From an uncultured Selenomonadales bacterium (lineage in GTDB: Bacteria > Bacillota > Negativicutes > Selenomonadales > Selenomonadaceae), in NCBI GenBank assembly GCA_937915885.1, contig CALGGP010000161.1, positions 1-29,207 on the forward strand: a stretch of 29,207 bases of DNA, in the 5' to 3' direction. The translations under genes were made by a program, and so were the position numbers. The notes under the pieces were generated by a model. That model was not told where the DNA came from and ran no database searches. It worked only from the letters and a program-made list of their open reading frames with translations. Positions 23,983 through 29,207 of the stretch are shown piece by piece (the stretch's first letter is position 1; every line of letters starts with the position of its first letter).

Positions 23983-24624
23983 TACCTCCTTTATGTTCGT
24001 CCGAAGATATTCCGCCATCACATTCCCTTTGATGCAATAGTTGACCGCGTCTCGTATCGCATCAAGCAAACTCATTTTCTGCCTTCGATTGTACTCTACA
24101 CGATCCACGAACGTACAGTAATTCTTCAGAGACTCACTTCGTCCGATCAGCTCCCGATTGTTCCCCGCGTTGACGTTTAGGAACTTCACCTTCAACTCTA
24201 TATCCGTACTCTTATTAAACGAGTCCGACAGCCTCATCTCTCGACGCTCGGGCGCCTTCCTCAAACCGTTGTAGATCACAAAAAACTTCGGCTCGAGAAA
24301 TTCTATCGCGTCTTCATCATAGAATTGCCGAGAATTGTCTACGCCGCGCTTCAACAGCTCCACAAAATAAAACAGCATTCTCAACGGCATGTTCTCATTC
24401 AATGTACTCTGATGTTCGATCAAAACGATCAACTGATTTCGAAACACGCACGAGATATCATTTTTCACCGCGCTGAAGAACAATCCATCGAGAGTGTTAA
24501 GCTCGATCTCGTCGGGATCGTCGCAATCGCTGTTTGTCAATGCATTCAGCAACGACAGCAACCTCCGCTTGTCGTCCAAAAAATAGTGTCGGAACAACGA
24601 ATCTCGATACTTGGGCTTTTCCAT
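23734..24624 (-). CDS. Rpn-family PD-(D/E)XK nuclease / putative transposase
   Basis: A 296-residue protein of the Rpn (recombination-promoting nuclease, formerly YhgA-like transposase) family. The N-terminus YRDSLFRHYFLDDKRRLLSL is typical. The PD-(D/E)XK core is visible as D56 (KNDIS) and E70-x-Q72 (LIEHQST), followed by MPLRMLFYFVELLKRG, another family hallmark. The middle has LEPKFFVIYNG and SLLDAIRDAVNYCIKGNVMAEYL. The C-terminus carries a Lys/Gly/Glu-rich repeat (HKAGLKAGLKAGRKEGLK) and a terminal helix-turn segment GQTEEQILAIV. The family makes DNA breaks and stimulates RecA-independent recombination in E. coli; the role here is unknown. It starts 13 bases after the activase stop with GGGAG in the gap, so the two are probably co-transcribed. 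A partial tandem copy follows. Multi-copy in many anaerobes; not a true insertion sequence, and no inverted repeats were seen. Confidence 0.88.
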   Translation of the reverse strand: MEKPKYRDSLFRHYFLDDKRRLLSLLNALTNSDCDDPDEIELNTLDGLFFSAVKNDISCVFRNQLIVLIEHQSTLNENMPLRMLFYFVELLKRGVDNSRQFYDEDAIEFLEPKFFVIYNGLRKAPERREMRLSDSFNKSTDIELKVKFLNVNAGNNRELIGRSESLKNYCTFVDRVEYNRRQKMSLLDAIRDAVNYCIKGNVMAEYLRTNIKEVMEMYWFEYDAAAEREAIREGAHKAGLKAGLKAGRKEGLKKGLKEGTITMIKEFFKAGTPIEFIKKATGQTEEQILAIVNDKA

Positions 24625-24637
24625 TTTTACACTCCCA

Positions 24638-27600
24638 TCAAATATTTCTGCCGCGCCGACGGTCGAGCATTTCTTTCGCCACCGCCAACATCAATTTTAT
24701 TCGATTGAGCTGATTGACTTCGCTCGAGCCCGCGTCGCAATCGATCGCCACAACGTTTGCTCCCTCATACGCCGCGCGGAGCTCATGCATCACGCCCTTG
24801 CCGGTGATATGATTCGGCAGGCACCCGAACGGTTGAAGGCAGATCACATTGCTCACGCCCGACTCGATCAGTTTGACCATCTCGCCCGTCAGGAACCAAC
24901 CCTCGCCCGCCATGTTGCCAACGCTCACGTGTCGAGACGCCAACCGCGCCGTATCTTTGATCGAGTGCGGCGCGCGGAAGTGTTTGCTTTTTTCGAGCGC
25001 GGTCTTCATCGGTCGACGGAAAAATTCTATCAGCTGTATAAATACTTCCGCCCAAAATCTTTCGACCCGACTGCCCTCGAGCAATTGTCGTTTCGCGATC
25101 GCGTCGTAGGCGATATACAGGAAGAAGTCGACGAAGTCCGGCATCACCACTTCCGCGCCTTCCGACATCAATATTTTTTCGAGCTGATTGTTGGCAATCG
25201 GATGATACTTGACTAAAATCTCGCCGACGATCCCGACTTTCGGTTTGATCATCGTCTCGTCGATCGGGATCGCATCGAACTGCCGCACGATCTCACCGAT
25301 CAGCCGTCGATACGACAAATAATTTCCGTCGAGCAGTTCATTTTTCGATCGGATCATAAATTCTTCGTAGATCCGCTCCGTCTCGCCGCGCCGAATTTCA
25401 TACGGCTCCATTCGATTGCGCACATTCATCAGCAGGTCGCCCAGCACCGACGCCTTGATCGAATCGATCAGACAGTCGCGGCTCAGTTCAAACGAATCGG
25501 TCTCGTCCGGCAGTCCCCAACACGCAAACACCGGCACCCGATCGAAGCCCGCATACTTCAGCGCTCGACGCAACACGCTGATATAATTCGTCGCGCGGCA
25601 CGCCCCGCACGTCTGAAACAGTATGATTGACGTGTGCTCGGGATCGCAACGCCCGCTCGACAGCTCCGCAATCAATTGCCCGATCACCACGATTGCCGGA
25701 TAACACATGTCATTGTTGACGTAGCGCAGCCCGAGATCGATCGCCGCCTTGTCGGGCATCGACGGGATCACCACCCGATAATTGTATTTGTTGAGCACCG
25801 TCTGCATCAGCTCAAAATGGATCGGCGCCATTTGCGGCGCTAAGATCGTATGCGTCGCTTGACAATCGGCGGTGAAGCGCGGACGCTCGATCGGTTGCAC
25901 GTCGTGATATGGAATTTCTTGACGGTGATTGAGCGCGGCAAGCAACGACCGCAATCGAATCCGCGCGGCGCCCAAATTCGAGACCTCGTCGAGTTTGATC
26001 ATCGTATAAATGCGATCGTGACTTTCGAGAATTTCTTTGGTCTGATCGGTCGTGAGCGCGTCGAGCCCGCAACCGAACGACGACAGTTGAATCAGCGTCA
26101 GTTGAGGATTTTCGGCGGCGACTTGCGCGGCGTGATACAAGCGCGCGTGGTAGCTCCACTGATTGACGACCGACAGTTGCGGCGACCGAACGGGCATGTG
26201 ATAGACCGCGTCCTCGGTGACGATCGGCAATCGATACGACTGAATCATTTCGGGGATGCCGTGATTGATTTCGGGATCGATGTGATACGGTCGACCGATC
26301 AGAAGAATTGCGTGTTCGCCCGTCGATTGAATACGATCCAAAATTTTTTCGCCGTACTGCTCGACGTCCCGACGGTATTTCTCCAATTCCGCATGCGCCG
26401 CGCGGACGGCATCATCGATCTCGCGACGATCGATCGACGGAAATTCTTCCGACAATCGCTTGGAAAGTTTTTTCATGTCGTCGACGGGAAGGAACGGTTG
26501 AATGAATTTTATATTGCGCTCGCGGAGAATATCCATGTTGCCGCGAATGTTCTCGGCGTATGACGCCACGATCGGGCAATTGTAATGATTATCGGAGCGC
26601 GTGTCGAAATTATACGGCTCGCACGGATAAAAAATCGTTTCGACGCCGCGCTCGATCAAATCCATGATGTGACCGTGCGCCAACTTCGCGGGGTAACAGA
26701 GTGAATCGCTCGGTACCGTCGACATGCCCTTATAGTAAAGTTGAGCGCTCGACTTGCCGCTGAGCTCGACGCGATATCCGAGCGCGGTGAAGAACGTAAA
26801 CCAGAACGGATAATCCTCGTACATGTTGAGCGTCCGAGGCAGCCCGATCACTCCGCGCGGAGCATTTTCAATCGACAGCGGCTCGTAATCGAAGACGCGC
26901 TTATATTTGTAAGCAAAGGCATTGGGCACGTCGGACTCGGTGATCGGTCGACCGCCGACGCCGCGCTCACATCGATTGCCCGTAAAATATTTGCCGCCGT
27001 CGGGGAATGTCTGACGTGTGATCAAACATTTGTTGCCGCACCCCTTGCATCGATACGACTTGGTTTGGACGGAAAAATTTTCGAGCTGATCCGCCGTCAA
27101 CACCGAAGAAAGATGTTCGTTGGCATCGAAAGAATGAGAATTGGGAAGGGCGACGGAAGATTGGGCGGCGGCGGAAGAATTGTCGGCGGCAATTGTGAGA
27201 GGCGTCGCCCCGTCGCTCCCATTACGCATTACGCATTTCGCATTACGCATTGCCAATATCGCCGCTCCGTAGGCGCCCATCAGCCCCGCGATATCGGGTC
27301 GAATCACTTCTCTACCAATCAATTTTTCCATCGATCGAAGGACGGCGTCATTGTAAAACGTCCCGCCCTGCACCACAATGTGATCGCCCAGTGTCGATAC
27401 GTCTTTCAACTGCATGACTTTGAACAGCGCATTTTTGATCACCGACAGCGCGATCCCCGCCGAGATGTCCTCGACCGAGGCGCCGTCCTTTTGCGCCTGT
27501 TTGACTTTCGAGTTCATGAAGACGGTGCAGCGCGTTCCGAGATCGACGGGCGCCTTCGACGTAATTGCCTTCGACGCAAACTCCGCCGCCGTCATGTGCA

Positions 27601-28966
27601 GCCCTTGAGCAAAATTCTCGATGAACGAGCCGCAACCCGCCGAGCACGCCTCGTTCAATGTGATGTTGCCGATCGAGCCGCGATCGACGAAAAAACATTT
27701 CATATCCTGACCGCCGATATCGAGCACGAACGTCACATCGGGGCAAAACTCTTGAGCCGCGCGGAGATGCGCAAACGTCTCGACTTCGGAGCCGTCGGCA
27801 TGGATCGCCGCCTTGACGATCGCTTCGCCGTAGCCCGTCGTGAACACGCCGCCGATTGTCGCCGTCGACGGCATTTCGTTATACAGTTTTTTGAGCGCGG
27901 CGACGACCGAAGTCAACGGCGATCCCCCGTTGCTCCCGTACGACGTAAACAAAATCTCCCGATCGCGACCGATCGCCACCAGCTTTGTCGTCGTCGAGCC
28001 CGCATCGATCCCCACATAAATTTTTCCGACGTAATTTTTTAGCACTCCGCGCGGAACTTTATTTCGATCGTGCCGCGCCTTAAATTTTTTGTAATCCGCC
28101 TCGTCGTCGAACAGGACAAAATCCGCCGGACGCACATCATCAGCCGACGCCTCATTGACTTTTTCGATCGCCGTCTCGAGCCGTGCCGTGTCGATCGGTT
28201 GAGCCTCTTCGCTGAGCGCCGCTCCCATCGCCACGAAATAATTTCCGTCCTCGACCTCGACGACATGATTCTCATCGAGATTGAGGGTCTCAACGAATCG
28301 TTTTTTGAGCTCCGTCAAGAAATGCAACGGTCCGCCGAGGAACGCCACGCTCCCGTCGATCGGACGCCCCTGCGCGAGATTGCCGATGGTCTGATTGACG
28401 ACCGCCTGAAAAATCGACAGCGCGATATCCGCTTTCTTGGCGCCGTCATTCATCAGCGCCTGAATATCGGTCTTCGCAAACACTCCGCAGCGCGACGCGA
28501 TCGTGTAAATCTGCCGTCCTTTTTCGGCGAGCGCATTCAATCCCGCCGCGTCCGTCGACAACAGCGCCGCCATGTGATCGATAAACGAGCCGGTGCCGCC
28601 CGCGCACACTCCGTTCATGCGCTGTTCGGGAGCGGAGCCGAAGTAAGTGATCTTGGCGTCCTCACCGCCGAGCTCGACGACGGTATCTGTCGACGGGATA
28701 AATTTTTTGACGGCGGTCGAGCAGGCGATCACCTCTTGGACGAAGGGCAACGAAATTTTTTTGGCGATGCCCATGCCTGCCGAGCCGGTGAGCGCGAAGT
28801 TAAAAGTTTTTTCGCCGACAAAATTTTTGAGGGTCGACAGATTTTTGGAAAGCGACTTGCCAATCTCGGAGAAGTGGCGGGAATAATTTTTGCAGACGAG
28901 CCGGTTGGCATCGTCGAGCACGACGAGTTTGATGGTCGTCGAGCCGATATCTATTCCGACGTTCAT
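24638..28966 (-). CDS. Large activator of 2-hydroxyacyl-CoA dehydratases (BadF/BadG/HgdC-type, two ASKHA domains, DUF2229)
   Basis: A 1442-residue cytoplasmic iron-sulfur ATPase that would pass a low-potential electron to a 2-hydroxyacyl-CoA dehydratase. Domain 1 (about 1-255) begins VGIDIGSTTIKLV and domain 2 (about 315-575) VGIDAGSTTTKLV, both ATP-binding ASKHA phosphate loops. Cluster cysteines known from HgdC (39 residues apart) are present in both: C121 (GVCAGGTGSF) with C160, and C441 (EACSAGCGSF) with C480. After a linker come a Cys motif CKGCGNKC (640-647) with C666, a DUF2229-like part (VIGLPRTLNMYEDYPFWFTF, PSDSLCYPAKLAHGH) and a dehydratase-like C-terminus with more Cys. Residues about 572-625 look like an inserted repeat. 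The ATG has GAGGTGA upstream within an inverted repeat. No dehydratase subunits lie nearby, so the partner is encoded elsewhere; exact substrate unknown. Confidence 0.92.
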   Translation of the reverse strand: MNVGIDIGSTTIKLVVLDDANRLVCKNYSRHFSEIGKSLSKNLSTLKNFVGEKTFNFALTGSAGMGIAKKISLPFVQEVIACSTAVKKFIPSTDTVVELGGEDAKITYFGSAPEQRMNGVCAGGTGSFIDHMAALLSTDAAGLNALAEKGRQIYTIASRCGVFAKTDIQALMNDGAKKADIALSIFQAVVNQTIGNLAQGRPIDGSVAFLGGPLHFLTELKKRFVETLNLDENHVVEVEDGNYFVAMGAALSEEAQPIDTARLETAIEKVNEASADDVRPADFVLFDDEADYKKFKARHDRNKVPRGVLKNYVGKIYVGIDAGSTTTKLVAIGRDREILFTSYGSNGGSPLTSVVAALKKLYNEMPSTATIGGVFTTGYGEAIVKAAIHADGSEVETFAHLRAAQEFCPDVTFVLDIGGQDMKCFFVDRGSIGNITLNEACSAGCGSFIENFAQGLHMTAAEFASKAITSKAPVDLGTRCTVFMNSKVKQAQKDGASVEDISAGIALSVIKNALFKVMQLKDVSTLGDHIVVQGGTFYNDAVLRSMEKLIGREVIRPDIAGLMGAYGAAILAMRNAKCVMRNGSDGATPLTIAADNSSAAAQSSVALPNSHSFDANEHLSSVLTADQLENFSVQTKSYRCKGCGNKCLITRQTFPDGGKYFTGNRCERGVGGRPITESDVPNAFAYKYKRVFDYEPLSIENAPRGVIGLPRTLNMYEDYPFWFTFFTALGYRVELSGKSSAQLYYKGMSTVPSDSLCYPAKLAHGHIMDLIERGVETIFYPCEPYNFDTRSDNHYNCPIVASYAENIRGNMDILRERNIKFIQPFLPVDDMKKLSKRLSEEFPSIDRREIDDAVRAAHAELEKYRRDVEQYGEKILDRIQSTGEHAILLIGRPYHIDPEINHGIPEMIQSYRLPIVTEDAVYHMPVRSPQLSVVNQWSYHARLYHAAQVAAENPQLTLIQLSSFGCGLDALTTDQTKEILESHDRIYTMIKLDEVSNLGAARIRLRSLLAALNHRQEIPYHDVQPIERPRFTADCQATHTILAPQMAPIHFELMQTVLNKYNYRVVIPSMPDKAAIDLGLRYVNNDMCYPAIVVIGQLIAELSSGRCDPEHTSIILFQTCGACRATNYISVLRRALKYAGFDRVPVFACWGLPDETDSFELSRDCLIDSIKASVLGDLLMNVRNRMEPYEIRRGETERIYEEFMIRSKNELLDGNYLSYRRLIGEIVRQFDAIPIDETMIKPKVGIVGEILVKYHPIANNQLEKILMSEGAEVVMPDFVDFFLYIAYDAIAKRQLLEGSRVERFWAEVFIQLIEFFRRPMKTALEKSKHFRAPHSIKDTARLASRHVSVGNMAGEGWFLTGEMVKLIESGVSNVICLQPFGCLPNHITGKGVMHELRAAYEGANVVAIDCDAGSSEVNQLNRIKLMLAVAKEMLDRRRGRNI
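27220..27254 (-). repeat. Heptanucleotide repeat within the activase gene
   Basis: On the + strand CATTACG, CATTACG, CATTTCG, CATTACG, CATTGCC follow one another: five 7-base units, three exact. They encode AMRNAKCVMRN (residues about 572-582) at the start of a low-complexity Ser/Ala-rich linker with no counterpart I recall in relatives. Seven is not a multiple of three, so slippage by one unit would break the frame. Confidence 0.7.
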
Positions 28967-28974
28967 AAAAAAAT

Positions 28975-29009
28975 CACCTCATTGCTTTTATTCTATAGCA
29001 ATCGAGGTG
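28975..29009 (-). promoter_or_regulatory. Inverted repeat over the promoter/ribosome-binding region of the activase gene
   Basis: CACCTC-ATTGCT (28975-28986) is the inverted repeat of AGCAAT-c-GAGGTG (28997-29009). On the - strand the second arm contains the GAGGTGA Shine-Dalgarno of the activase gene. A -10-like TAGAAT (complement of 28990-28995) lies in the loop, 17 bases from a -35-like TTGCTT (complement of 29013-29018). If that promoter is used, the palindrome is a DNA operator; if transcription starts further upstream, it is an RNA hairpin hiding the ribosome-binding site. Confidence 0.45.
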
Positions 29010-29033
29010 AAAAAGCAATCGCCGCAGACATTG

Positions 29034-29067
29034 AAAAAGTTCCCGTCGCACGGACGAGAACCTTTTT
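29034..29067. terminator. Intrinsic terminator downstream of tRNA-Ser
   Basis: GTTCCCGTC (29039-29047) pairs with GACGAGAAC (29053-29061) with one wobble around a 5-base loop, flanked by AAAAA (29034-29038) and TTTTT (29063-29067). On the - strand it follows the tRNA gene by about 50 bases and precedes the activase promoter region. It is symmetric and could also work on the + strand. Confidence 0.8.
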
Positions 29068-29099
29068 ATATCGATTAAATTGATCGCGCCTATTGTTCC

Positions 29100-29116
29100 G
29101 CCGCTTTTAAAGCGGC
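29100..29116. repeat. Palindrome directly after the tRNA 3' end
   Basis: GCCGCTTTTAAAGCGGC is a perfect 17-base inverted repeat about a central base, beginning right after the encoded CCA of the tRNA on the - strand. With no T-run it is probably a processing or stability hairpin, not a terminator. Confidence 0.5.
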
Positions 29117-29205
29117 TGGCGGAGGGGGTGGGATTCGAACCCACGGTGGCTGTTGACCACACTTGATTTCGAGTCAAGCACCTTCAACCGCTCGGACACT
29201 CCTCC
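29117..29205 (-). tRNA. tRNA-Ser (anticodon CGA)
   Basis: Read on the - strand: acceptor GGAGGAG, then TG, the D-arm TCCGAG...GG, anticodon stem CTTGA/TCAAG with loop CTCGAAA (anticodon CGA at 29171-29169, reading UCG), a long class II variable arm, T-arm GTGGG-TTCGAAT-CCCAC, acceptor 3' strand CCCCTCC, discriminator G (29120) and encoded CCA (29119-29117). The long variable arm, discriminator G and anticodon agree on serine. The acceptor stem has an A-C mismatch at pair 6-67. The window ends two bases upstream of the 5' end. Confidence 0.95.
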
Positions 29206-29207
29206 GC

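Noticed and set aside
23440..24624. Insertion sequence suggested by the putative-transposase family name
   Set aside because: Rpn proteins are stand-alone PD-(D/E)XK nucleases; I saw no terminal inverted repeats or target-site duplication, and the gene sits 13 bases from the activase like an operon member.
26741..28042. A 433-residue + strand frame and other frames opposite the activase
   Set aside because: Antisense to a well-conserved coding region and without recognisable domains.
29100..29205. tRNA-Ser as an integration site of a mobile element
   Set aside because: No integrase gene and no repeat of the tRNA 3' end were seen in the window.

Overview
The window looks like the chromosome of an anaerobic, flagellated diderm Firmicute, most likely Negativicutes (Selenomonas-like). 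Three things point there. FlgH and FlgI, the outer-membrane L-ring and periplasmic P-ring of the flagellum, need an outer membrane. A large activator of oxygen-sensitive 2-hydroxyacyl-CoA dehydratases is typical of amino-acid-fermenting clostridia and Negativicutes. A giant secreted protein opens with an FDLQRFA-type motif that I remember from Negativicutes repeat proteins. The assignment is inference; no rRNA is present.

Layout. At 1-2714 (+ strand) lies the end of a flagellar basal-body cluster, flgH - flgI - rod-binding protein (flgJ N-domain type). Its spacers carry GC-rich palindromic and tandem intergenic repeats, and it closes with a bidirectional terminator. From 23262 down to 2748 (- strand) runs one giant gene of about 20.5 kb. 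It encodes a modular, RTX-type secreted surface protein of about 6,800 residues: FDLQRFA N-terminus, three glycine-rich beta-helix domains, about 13 copies of one module and 5 of another, a 90-residue tandem repeat block, a roughly 270-residue Ser-Asp/Ala-Asp/Thr-Asp low-complexity stalk and C-terminal calcium-binding RTX repeats. It appears as three ORFs because of an in-frame TAA replacing a conserved Gln codon and a frameshifting deletion of about 40 bp between short direct repeats. Just upstream, a 9-G tract lies between a well-placed Shine-Dalgarno/ATG and the body of the gene. With 9 G the upstream start runs into a 17-codon dead end; with 10 (or 7) it would be in frame. This is the layout of a phase-variable translation switch.

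From 28966 down to 23364 (- strand) is a compact cluster: a 1442-residue activase with two ASKHA domains, an Rpn-family PD-(D/E)XK nuclease-like gene 13 bp downstream, and a tandem duplicate of the last part of the Rpn gene, closed by a terminator. At the right edge is tRNA-Ser(CGA) on the - strand with its own terminator.

How the genes fit together. The flagellar genes build the rod and its outer rings. The giant protein would be a type I-secreted adhesin or matrix protein, probably silent or truncated in this allele. The activase would reductively activate a dehydratase encoded elsewhere. No type I secretion genes and no dehydratase subunits are in the window. The most interesting region is the switch, lesions and modular architecture of the giant gene.
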